DNA of 64,000 nucleotides. Origin: Phyllostachys edulis. Taxonomy: Eukaryota > Streptophyta > Magnoliopsida > Poales > Poaceae. The stretch covers positions 60,220,488 to 60,284,487 of the forward strand of contig CM070551.1 of NCBI GenBank assembly GCA_036346405.1, given 5' to 3'. A model generated the notes under the pieces. That model did no database searches. It saw only the letters and a program-made list of their open reading frames with translations, and was not told the origin of the DNA. The translations under genes and the position numbers were made by a program. The stretch's first letter is position 1. Every line of letters starts with the position of its first letter. Positions 12,129 to 21,526 of this stretch are shown here, one piece after another.

Positions 12129-15100
12129 GCCTCGGGCGTGGTGGGTCAGGACGACCGGCCAGGCTAACCCGAGAGGTCCTCCAAGACCTCCCTAGGAGTC
12201 CACTAGGACCTCCCAGGAGGTCCAAAGAATCTCTTGGGCAGTCCTCCCAGGAGGTCCAGCTGGACCTCCTAGAGGTCCAGGGAACTAACTCGAGGAGGTC
12301 TTAAGACTCAGGACCTCCCCAAGAGGCACGACCAGACCTGAGGGAGGTCCAGAGACCAACCCGAGGAGGTCATGAAACTTGGAGAAGTCCTAAATCTCCT
12401 ATGAACCGAACTAGTCCCAAGAATCAATGGCTAGTTCACACAGCATACATAAGTGGCAACATACATCAGCGTGAACTTTATTACCTCAAAAGAGTTTATT
12501 TCAAGATTTGCTTACAAACCGACAAGAGCAAAGTACACAGCAGAAACAAAAGTCAAGTCCATCCAATACATCACAGGTAATTGGCTGGAGGGCGCGGCCT
12601 AGTCATCAGACGGTTCATCCTCCTCATAGACCTCTCCTGCTCAATGATTAATCAAGCAAGAGTGAGCACAACGACTGTGCTCACAAGTTACATCCGTTAA
12701 TTAACAGAATGACATGCATAAAAGGATATCTCAAGGGAAGGCATAATATGGTTGATTTGCGTAAAGCCAAGTTTCTTTCAATTACATATACTAAGTTCCA
12801 AGGCAGTTATACAATAACTAAAATTCATTTTCCAAATTCAATTTTTCAGTTGGATAACATTCATAATCAGATGGTGAAGGATACCGTCCTGTCATAAGGC
12901 TCCCCGCCCAAAACCATGTGATAGAAATCCCAAAAACACTTTATCCAAAACCTTTTAAAAACAAAACCAATATCTAACTTTGAGTGGCTTTTGCTAGCAT
13001 GTCCATGACCGTGGACACGGCTATTCGAATAGTTTTCACTCTACAGAGGTTGTACACTTTACTCACATGACATGATCCCTCTAGTTTGTTTGGCATTCGT
13101 CAATGCCACCTCTCACTACCAAAGGTAAGAGGTCTAGAGCTCATGACAAGACCTTTACAATGCATCATTCCACCGCAGCCCCTCCTCGCTAAGGATTCGC
13201 TTCCTTTGGATAGAAACCCACCGGAAAAGCCCCCTCTTACGCCAGTGGGAAACATAGGTTATAAAAGACCATAGGCCATGAAAGACCTCCCACACCTCAA
13301 AGTGGAACAACAGCGGTGAAACTTTGCAAATTATTCAGCCAGGTCCTACGCCCCATTCTGGAGACATGTGGTTGTACGGTGAGGCAAAACCCATTATAGG
13401 TATAGCAAGCTACGACTCAAAGACCGGTCCTCAACTGACCAAGGCGACTTTCCACAACCCTCGAGCCTCAACCCTGACCAGGTTGAGCTCGTGCATGGAC
13501 ATGCACCAACCAAGCATCCAGTTCGTCCCAGTCCAAACCAATTTCCCTTTTTGATTGCTTTTCGAAAACATTTATAAGCTTCTATGACAACCCAATGTCA
13601 TAGCTAAAACATTTAAACAGTAGTTGGTCATGATGGTAAAATTTTTCAAATCAAATGCTTTTGGTCTAAGCAAGACTAAGCAATAAGTTTTTCAAATGAT
13701 CCCGGTTCACACTAATGTATCAACCATTTTTTTTCCTATGGAGACAATGGATTTATTTCAATGTCAACAGTGGCCATACAAGGGATCTGGGTATAACTAA
13801 ACTTTGAAGGCGGGTATTGAAATAACTAAGTAAAAGTAAGCATGCATTAACATTTGAAATGGAATATATATATAGGTTAAAATAATGCGTGCAATATGAT
13901 CAAGAGTGTAACTTGCCTTGCTCAAAGGCCTGGATGTCTTTTTCTTCTTCGGAGAGCCCTTGCTCCACAGTGTCTTCACAATCTACACGAGGAAATCAAA
14001 GCAACTCAATACAAAGCTCAAATAAGATCCAAAGATACTTCAATGAAACTCCAAAATAAAACCAACAGAGAGGCTAGGTTGGTTTGTAGGAGGTCCAAGG
14101 AGCTTGCTGGAGGAGGTCCGAAGTTTCAGGAGGAGGTACAGAGAGTGGAAATGAGCAAAAGGGTGAAGAGGAATGGCTGCCCAAGCTTTTATAGCCAGTG
14201 CCACCCAGATTCCCAAGGGCTCTCGGGCTCTAAAGTAAGCGAAGGAAATGATAGGAGTTGGTAAAAGATATGACAAAAGGTAGCTCCATGCTGCCAAAAG
14301 GTGGTAACTTTTAATGTGATACAACAGACATTAAATGCTTTGAAGACTTCCAAGTGCAAAGGACGCGGTCAAAGGATAAAGAAAGAGGTTGTGACTGACA
14401 AATGGGGCCAGTCAAAGCTCAAGGGGAGGTCCTGCGGAGACCTAGAGGGGATCGCGCAGAGGTAAGGAGAGGTCCTGACGGTCAGATCCACAAAGGGGAG
14501 GTCTTGACGGTTAGATCCTAAAAGGGGAGGTCCACCCTTAGATCTAACAAAGGACTCGGATCTAACAAAGGGAGAATGCGAACAGCTTAAGATCTCCAAA
14601 GGGAGGTCTTAACTCGACGATCTAACAAAGGGGAGAATCGAATCGGTTAAGATCTCCAAAGGGGAGGTCTTAACGGTCAGATCTAACAAAGGGGAAGGTC
14701 TGAACGGTTAAGATCTCCAAAGGGGAGGTCTTAACGGTCAGATCTAACAAAGGAGGTGAGCGATAGCGAGATAGGAAGCGGGAGAAGCGGGAGCCATTGG
14801 ATTTCAATCGAACGGACCAAAGTGATTGGGCCGTTCGGACCATCCAGGGCTAACGCTAGATCTCAGCCATTGAACTAGATCGGGTGGTCCAAAATGGTTG
14901 GGATGTTCGGACCGACTGAACGCCTCTACTGATCGGACCGTCCAGCAAAGATCTGAGGGCTCAGAGAGGGTGGGACGTTCGGACCATCCGAACGTCTCAA
15001 CTAGATCAAACTGTCCAACGCAAATCGAACGGTGCACAAGCGATGGAGGTTCGGATCAAGCGGAAGGCTCGAACGGACGCGAGGGAGGTCCAAGTGGACG

Positions 15101-15657
15101 TAGGGGAGGTCCTAGAGGATACAAGGAGGTCCTGAAGGACACGGGGAGGTCCAAATAAACAAGGAGGAGGTCCTAGAGGACATAGGGAGGTCCTGAAAGA
15201 CACGGGGCGGGGAGGTCAAAATGAACGAGGGGAAGGTCCTAAAGGACACAGGGAGGTCCTGAAGGACATGAGGAGGTCCAAATGAGTACAAGAAGGTTCA
15301 AGGGACATGGGGAGGTCCAATTAGACATAGAGAGGTTCCAACATATCAGAGAGTGAGTTCAAATGAACATGAGGGAGGTTTAGACCTGGGGATGTCTAAG
15401 CTAAAGAAGAATCAAAGAAGGAGGTCTAGTCCTAAGGAGGTCTGGACCAGAGAAGGGCAAAACCAGCACAGAAGGGGAGGGATCACCGAAGCTCCAACAA
15501 ACCCAACAAACCAAAAGAGAGTTTTAGTTGAAATTTGATTTAGTCAGTTGAAGTCCATTATGAAATTCTCAAGTTAAGCTTTGAATTCTCATCAAAACAA
15601 AATGATTCTTTTTATTTTGAAAATCCAAAAAGGCTCCAAAAAAACCAAGGTGTTACA
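12129..15657 (-). mobile_element. Solo LTR, 3.5 kb, GGAGGTC-rich gypsy family, minus orientation
   Basis: Read on the minus strand it starts TGTAACACCTTGG at 15657. The same start is used by the second family member, 36839-52205, and the two are similar along most of their length. CTGGC lies on both sides (12124-12128 and 15658-15662), a perfect five-base duplication. The distal end (GACGACCGGCCAGG near 12150) is similar to the sister end but seems altered beyond it, so the 12129 boundary rests on the duplication. A TATA-like GGCTATAAAAG on the minus strand near 14190 fits the orientation. There is no internal region, so it is a solo LTR. It sits between the transposase and the minus-strand GRF gene of the MULE. 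Confidence 0.75.
14420..15345. repeat. GGAGGTC minisatellite arrays inside the solo LTR
   Basis: Two kinds of unit occur. Around 14500-14760 units of about 60 bases alternate AAAGGGGAGGTCTTAACGGT with AGATCTAACAAAGG. Around 15080-15345 units carry GAGGTCC, AGGACA and GGGGAGGTC. The same two arrays, with more copies, occur in the sister LTR at 39117-39905, so both predate the insertions and vary in copy number. Confidence 0.75.
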
Positions 15658-15751
15658 CTGGCTGTTGTTGTAGTGGCACGCACATATGCAGTTAGGGTTT
15701 GCTTAGCAGCATGTGGGATCATAGGAACTTCCTATGTTCAGGACCTCCTCG

Positions 15752-16179
15752 TTACCCCTCTCGCGCAGCATCGTTGAGATTGTCAATCCGCGCCTCCAAC
15801 TCAAAGATTCGGTTCCACAATCTATCCACGTACATCACAACATGTCTTTCATGGGGAGGATCGATCCAGTGGATAAATGCGCATTTCGCCATCTGCTGCA
15901 AGGGACGGTTAGCATGGAGACTATGTTAGCAGTAACATGAAGCAAGCTATTTGCTAATTGTACCCCAGAGTGTGGGCATCGAAAGAAATGTCGTTCGCCA
16001 TCGAAAGGGTCGTCCATAACCTGCACGACAACGTCCTCCTTGTGTCCACATTTTGGCCATACCGGTTGAGCACGCTTGTTCGACATCAACCGATAGTTAG
16101 GCCCGAAGTCCTCACTCCTTTCTAGGGGAAGGTCTTGCTTCGGCAACCCCGGTTTGACTGGTCCCTCCGCGTCTGCCAT
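15752..16179 (-). CDS. GRF-type zinc-finger / coiled-coil protein, two exons, intact
   Basis: This is a small protein of 119 residues from two exons: 16179-15964 and 15895-15752. The intron (15963-15896) has GT at its start and CAG at its end and keeps the frame. The sequence shows a charged N terminus, then a GRF-like zinc-binding module: PKCGHKEDVVVQV, a spacer, HFFRCP, then after the intron KCAFIHWIDP. GRF fingers bind single-stranded nucleic acid in characterised proteins. A C-terminal helix (DRLWNRIFELEARIDNLNDA) could form a coiled coil and dimerise. It ends in TAA at 15754-15752. It is transcribed towards the transposase, like mudrB in MuDR, but shares no visible sequence with mudrB. 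No internal stop was found, unlike its neighbours. Its function within the element is unknown. Confidence 0.65.
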
Positions 16180-16828
16180 GGTATGTTATTGTAGGACAGA
16201 GAAGGTTCTTTTTCCTACGATTTGAAGGGTCGAGTGGTCCTACTTTCGGAGCATGGGCGGTGCATTTTATAGCCCGTGGGGGGAGGCTAACAAAGTAGTT
16301 AATGTGTTAGCTTGAAGATGACAAGACCAAGCAGGTCTGGCTGCTTTGCGCAGAGACAAGACCAAACGGGGCAACTTTGCGCAGTGACAAGACTAAAGGA
16401 GACAGTTTTGCGTAGTGACAAGACCACACGAGGCAGCTATGCGCAATGACAGGACCACATGGGCCAGCTTTGCATAGTGACAAGACCACACGGGGCAGCT
16501 TTGCGCAGTGACAAGACCACACAGGGCAGCTTTGCGTAGTGATAAGACCAAAGGAGACAGCTTTGCGCAGTGACAAGACCAGACGGAGCAGCTTTGTGCA
16601 GTGACAAGACCACACGGGGCAGCTTTGCACAGTGATAAGACCAAAGGAGACTACTTTGCGAAGTGACAAGACCACACGGGGCATCTTTACGCAGTGACAA
16701 GACTAGAGGAACCAGCCTTGCGCAGTGACAAGACCAGACAGGGCAGCTTTGCGCAGTGACAAGACTACATGGGGTAGCTTTGCGCTGTGACAAGACCAAA
16801 GGACATCACTCCATGCCAACCATGTGGC
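16180..16828. repeat. 30-bp minisatellite between the two GRF genes (core 16315-16800)
   Basis: About sixteen units of roughly 30 bases read AGTGACAAGACCACACGGGG followed by CAGCTTTGCGC, with substitutions between units. The array ends about 30 bases before a TATA box and so lies in the intergenic promoter space of the plus-strand GRF gene. Long open frames on the minus strand here (16307-16799) are products of a repeat unit without stops and are not genes. Confidence 0.85.
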
Positions 16829-16838
16829 TTATAAAAGG
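16829..16838 (+). promoter_or_regulatory. TATA box of the plus-strand GRF gene
   Basis: TTATAAAAGG lies just after the minisatellite and about 115 bases before the ATG at 16953. Spacing puts transcription start near 16865, in the ACACTACACAATC stretch. Confidence 0.55.
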
Positions 16839-16952
16839 GGTGGAAGAGACCTGGGAGAGAACACTACACAATCAAACCCAACACTACAACACCAGAGCTT
16901 CCTCTCCACGCCTCACAGGCTACTACACCAGAGCTTCCTTCACCACACTGGG

Positions 16953-17709
16953 ATGGACGACAGGTAGAGGCAATAGGACCGGATCCGCGAACTAGCAAGG
17001 GCTGCTGGGGAGCGGAACGACCGAGCAAGGGCTGCTAGGGCCTGGGTCGAACAAGAGACGCGTGCCTGCATGGCATCTTTTCATAATGAAGCCCCCCGTA
17101 GCAGCAACCCCATACCGAACGTTCCAACCGAGCGTTCGCCACAACAACCGCCCGAGGGGGAGACGTCGCCCCTTTGTTGGTGCAGGGACAGATGCAAGTT
17201 CTTCAAGTCCAAGCACCAGCTCAGCCTGGGTATGCATTACTGAGGTTGTGCAAACTACTCTAGTGACTATACCGACCGACGTTAGGACACGAGAAGCTAT
17301 TGGCAGCCGGTAAGGACCAGTTACAGTTTGTTATCGTACTATTTCTCTTTCAAAGTATGCACTAACAGCCTCTCCCATCTACCTATAGTCCCCGGATCCG
17401 ATATGTGACTACCGCAAGTGGATCGACCACGAGGTCCACCCATATGACCAATGTTCTCTTGACTTCGATGAGTAGAGTGACAGCAAAGACCGTGAGATGA
17501 GAGAGGAGCGACGCCGCAACGACGAGCACAATGAGCGCATACGTCGGGAGACGCAAGCTCATCTCGAGGCGTGCAGGCGCAGGGAGCGCGAGGCTCGCGA
17601 GAGGGAGCACGAGAGGAAGAGGGAATTGGCGGCCAAGGCCAAAGAGGCCGGCGAGGAGTTCAACGCCGAGCTAGCAAGGAAGAGAAAATGGCCGTGGTCC
17701 ACGCAGTAG
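16953..17709 (+). pseudogene. GRF-type zinc-finger protein with charged coiled coil, decayed
   Basis: From ATG 16953 the frame shows an acidic/basic helical start, then PLCWCRDRCKFFKSKHQ, the first half of a GRF-type finger. An intron with GT at 17230 and TATAG ending 17388 separates it from the second half, CDYRKWIDHEVHP. A long Arg/Glu-rich helix (17500-17700; RRREREAREREHERKRE) suggests a coiled coil, and the frame ends at TAG 17707-17709. In-frame TAG codons at 16965 and 16974, another at about 17474, and a one-base frame mismatch across the intron indicate loss of function. The gene parallels the minus-strand one: a finger split by an intron, then a helix. It reads towards the right TIR. 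Confidence 0.6.
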
Positions 17710-18419
17710 GTCAGACCATTCTGTACTAGTCCCCCGTCGAAGGTCCAATCTATTTCCATTCCAAAAAGGCACATATGTATCATAGGAGTACTTCGGTTTG
17801 TTGCATCATGTATGATATTATTTGTTATGCACGTAACCAAACCCTATGCGCCGTGTTATTCCTAGCTTCGTTATAAAGTCTAATTTAATTCGCAACATCA
17901 AATCTCCTCGTCTTTTCACATTCCATCCTTCCGTGTTATTCCCAGTATCATTATAAAGACATCTAACAACATGAATCACTTCTGGGCAAGGTCTGAAAAT
18001 ATTGTTTGTGAATGATATATACGCTGAAGTGTCAAATGTTATCAATCCACAAAAAAATGGTGCCTCCAGCCACCTGTCGCCCCGTGTTATTCCCTAGCGT
18101 ATCGTAATATCACTTACCTTTCTACCTACAACTCATTACTATCTCAATCGTCCTCACAAAATTCTACAGAAATTAAGTGCACTAAAACAATATACGATGA
18201 TCATAAAATGTTATTGCGAGTCTGACAAATTTTGTACTGTTGATATTCTACAAAAATAACAAACAGATCAACTAACGTTGTCACCACACTTTTAACTTTT
18301 CAAAAAATAACATAACATCATACAATACGATTCGCTAAATGTAATACCTAAAAAATGTAATATCTATTTTAACACAATTGTTCCAATTGGATTTGCATAA
18401 TAGGAAGCCTATTAGCTAA
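17710..18419. other. Right subterminal region of the MULE; no gene seen
   Basis: About 700 AT-rich bases lie between the GRF gene and the right TIR. From 18101 they match 338-654 of copy A, so this is conserved element sequence. CCGTGTTATTCC recurs three times (near 17850, 17930 and 18080). No open frame has a domain. Confidence 0.55.
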
Positions 18420-18714
18420 AATCGCCTAGTGGTTGGGCGACTTCATCTAAGTCGCCCAACCACTGCGCGACTTAACCAACTCGCTCTACGAATGGGCGAT
18501 TTCAACACATGTCGCACACTAGTTTGGCGACTAAGTCCAGCGACGCTAAAGTCGCCGTTCCATTGAGCGACTTGGATATATGTCGCACGTCGGCTGGGCG
18601 ATTTGCCCGAGTCGCCATACCGTACGACGACTAGAGATTATTTCTATAAAAAAAATTAACCGGTATTATTTCTGTAATTTCGAATAAAAAATAGATAATT
18701 TTAAAAAAAAATCC
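18420..18714. repeat. Right terminal inverted repeat of the PMD-MULE
   Basis: This GTCGCC-rich array and AT-rich terminus is inverted relative to 1508-1800 and ends with ATCC at 18714, followed by the AAATGTGAA target copy. The terminus reads GGATTTTTTTTTAAAATT on the minus strand, beginning with G as is usual for MULEs. Confidence 0.8.
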
Positions 18715-18936
18715 AAATGTGAACACCCCTTGCACGAATCTTGAGACACTTTTTAGGCTTAAGACCGTGCATGAGCCCGCATGTACATGTAGTTTTTTTT
18801 GTGAAAGTATATTAGTTTGTTTGGTAAATTAGATTAAAGTTAGATACATTATGCTATCCAGAGATGTTCTCTCCCATTCCATCTCATAAGTCATAGAACA
18901 CAATAACATATCTATTTGCAACTTGATTAAGAAAAA

Positions 18937-20487
18937 GGAAAAAGTCCGGTTTACTCCTCGAACTATCGAAAAGTCCTGTTTACCTCTGAACTACAAAACC
19001 GGTTATTTTACCCCTAAACTTGCGAAAACCGGACAAAAACACCTCATGCCTGGGTTTGAAGGGGTGGTTTTGCCGATGTGGCGACCGCTTTGTCCCAACA
19101 AGATGTGTGTGTCCCATTTCTTCTTCATCTCTCCTTCTCTCTCTCTCTCCATTAACTCCCTCTTGAGCTTTACTCCGGCCCTCCTTCCACCGGCCACCCG
19201 GCCTCCTATCTTGCCATCGTTGTTGCTTCTTTGGCAGCCTGCCCTTCTTTGTCCCCTCTTGTCAAGCGCCCTCAGCTCCTCCCGCGTCATGGCAGCATGC
19301 TCGGCTTGGTTCGCTTCTCTTGGCCTTGTGAGAGATGTCTGCTTGGCCCGCCTCTAGGGAGCGGGGGCCAAGCAGGGCCCAGGGAGCGACGGTGCATGAG
19401 CCTGAGCCGAGCCGCATGCGGCCATGACGCGGGGAGGAGCTGAGGAGCGCAGCCAAGAGGGGACAACGGTGGCAGCGGGCCAGGTGAGTGGCGGTGGTGG
19501 CACTGGCCAAGTAAGTGGAGCCTAAGCCGAGGCGGGAGTCGCCGACGGTGGACCGAGCCAGACTGAAGGCGTGGCCGAGCCCAGCCAGGCAAGAGAGAGA
19601 GAGAGAGGGAAAGGGAGAGAGCCGGGTCAACGAGTGGTGAGGGAGCCGGGCCGGCGGGCGGACGCAAAGAGGCAGGGAGGAACCAGAGGGAGCTGGGCGT
19701 AGAAGACACAGGTCGACGGCGCCATGGGGATGCGGCGCCGGCAGCAGGAGGGAGCTCTCACGGTGGCCGTAGGAGGACACAGCTTAACAGACTCCTGCGG
19801 GATGTTGGCCTTGCCGCAGGCTGCGATGAGGGTGGTGACGGTGGCCTCGTCGGGGGAGATGGAGAACAACGGCATGGTGTCGAGGAGGAGGCAGCGGGCG
19901 TGGTTGAGCATGTGGTGGGAGGCGAGGATCGAGACGAGGAGCGTGAAGGTGGCGGACTCGGCGGAAGCCGCAGGCGGTAAACAAAGCGATGAACTGAGCG
20001 AGAGATCGGCGGCCGGTGGCGGCGGCGGAGATGACGTCTGCTGACGAGCAACATGACGAGGTTGGGGAGAGCAAAGGATGGAGTTCTTGAGTAGGCGGTC
20101 CACAGCAGAGAATCGTCTTGTGCAGGGGCTCCTCACAAGGGCGGGTTAGGGCCCGCCTCCCGGGTGTCGACGGTGGAGGTGGAGAAGGCATGGCAGAGGA
20201 AGAGAGGGGTGGGGGCGTGGAGCTTGCGGGAGATAAAGAAGAAATGAGGAGAAGAAAAATAAGAAAAGAAAAGAAGAGAAAGGGGAGAGGTGGAGTGCAG
20301 AGAGAGGGTGACGTGGACGTCCACGTGGCAAAACCGCTGCCACATTAGCAAAACCACCCCTTAAAACTAGCATGAGGTGTTTTTTGTCCGGTTTTCGCAA
20401 GTTTAGAGGGTAAAATAACCGGTTTTATAGTTCAGGGGGTAAACCAAACTTTCCTAATAGTTCGAGAGAGTAAATCGGACTTTTTCC
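18937..20487. mobile_element. Pack-MULE-like element, 1.55 kb, perfect 9-bp target duplication
   Basis: TAAGAAAAA flanks both sides (18928-18936 and 20488-20496). The ends are inverted repeats of about 150 bases beginning GGAAAAAGTCCG and continuing through GCGAAAACCGGACAAAA. Between them lies GC-rich sequence of coding character and no transposase. A gene fragment between MULE ends defines a Pack-MULE. It needs transposase supplied from elsewhere. It lies about 220 bases beyond the PMD-MULE, with different TIRs. Confidence 0.85.
19790..20136 (-). pseudogene. Captured gene fragment, probably PPR protein N-terminal region
   Basis: On the minus strand the frame from 20136 includes SAESATFTLLVSILASHHML, then NHARCLLLDTMP, then SPDEATVTTLIAACGKANIP. 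This has the spacing of plant pentatricopeptide repeats (P-D-x-x-T-x-x-x-L-I-x-A-C-G-K-A). PPR proteins bind organellar RNA; this is too short to act as one. GC content is much higher than in the flanks. Downstream on the minus strand (to about 19290) more GC-rich sequence runs on in shifting frames, perhaps from a second captured piece. The PPR identity is by pattern only. Confidence 0.45.
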
Positions 20488-20496
20488 TAAGAAAAA

Positions 20497-21526
20497 AAAA
20501 GCTGCTAGGCAAACACCCAAGTATCTAAAAGCAGCTTAACCAATTGAGATTATAAATTATCAAGTACAATGCCAAACAAGCCTGATACCAATCCGTTCGT
20601 CCCAACCTAGTTTCGTTATTGGTACGGGGATTTTTTTTTCTCATCCAGATATGATTGTATAGCGCGAGAATTAACAAAAATAGCAACTCTGGCATGTGGT
20701 GGTCGTGTGTCAAAGGCGCTTGCGCATGGTCAACGTGCGCCAACACCGCCCCATCCGACGCGCGGCGCCGACGCCCACCTCTGTCTTCTCATCTATCTCG
20801 GCATACGTCATGTACCGACGCCATGGTGGTTATACGCCGATGCTGGTGGCGATGGCCACCCCACGTCAGCCAATTAGGTTAGACGCCACTAATTAAGTTA
20901 GTAATTAGGTTAGTTAATTAGGTAGGTTAGTTACTAACTAGTTAGGGTCTGAAAATTTGAAGGGATTTTAAAATATAGTAAATAAGTCTAAAAAATTATG
21001 AAATTTTTTGTGGAGTCTCTTGACATCATGTACTTGTTTATGTAAATTTTTTATTATTTTATTCGTTCAGAATTTTTATCGCTATTTCGTATAAGTGTTG
21101 TGTTCGTACGAATTAATAAATGTAGAAAATAAGCTCCAAAAATTATGAATTTTATTTTGAAGGCTCTCCTCATGCAATGGACTTAATTGTGTAATATTTC
21201 GACAATTTTATATATGTTCTGGTATTATCTCAAAAATTTAGAATTTATGTTACAAAATTTTAGCTGATTATTGCGTACACGGGTGAGATACCCGCATATT
21301 TCAGTCCGCATAAGATCTTTCGCCCTCCTAGCCCTCGGGCGCGCCGCCGTTCTCGCCTCGTTCGCTCCACTCCCGGCCACCGCTCCCTTCTCCCTCCTTG
21401 ATCCTCCCGGTGGTGGCTCGGTGAAACTGCCACGTCGTCGTGGCCGTCGACCTCGCACTGCCGTGCCTCTTACCGGCCACCTCCCCCCGCCTCGTCGTCG
21501 TCGTCGTCGCGAGCGGCGTCTGCGCC
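20497..21526. other. Upstream region and 5' UTR of the WASHC3-like gene; TTAG-rich stretch
   Basis: There is no gene up to 21526. At 20868-20946 an irregular TTAG/TTAATTAG-rich stretch occurs. From about 21300 the sequence turns GC-rich with CTC/CGTCGT runs, typical of a grass promoter and 5' UTR before a first exon. Overlapping open frames here (21225-21744) are GC-bias shadows. Confidence 0.5.

Larger units (their letters stand above)
1508..18714 (+). mobile_element. Complete 17.2-kb PMD-containing Mutator-like element (MULE)
   Basis: The ends are inverted copies: the first about 90 bases after 1508 match the reverse complement of the last about 90 before 18714 with few changes, and similarity continues to about 300 bases. 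Nine-base flanks match at eight positions (AAATGTAAA at 1499-1507, AAATGTGAA at 18715-18723), the target-duplication length typical of Mutator elements. Inside, in order, are a PMD gene, a MULE transposase, a minus-strand GRF-finger gene, a 30-bp minisatellite and a plus-strand GRF/coiled-coil gene. Two solo LTRs of about 3.5 kb inserted later; without them the element would be about 10.2 kb. PMD genes are known cargo of grass MULEs. The decayed PMD and transposase genes suggest this copy is not autonomous now. Confidence 0.85.

Noticed and set aside
16307..16799. Long minus-strand open frames rich in LVTAQSC-like repeats
   Set aside because: They arise from a repeat unit without stops; three overlapping frames are open at once and there is no start context or domain.
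16315..16800. Regular repeats resembling a CRISPR array
   Set aside because: Units are directly adjacent with no unique spacers, and the setting is a plant transposon. It is a minisatellite.
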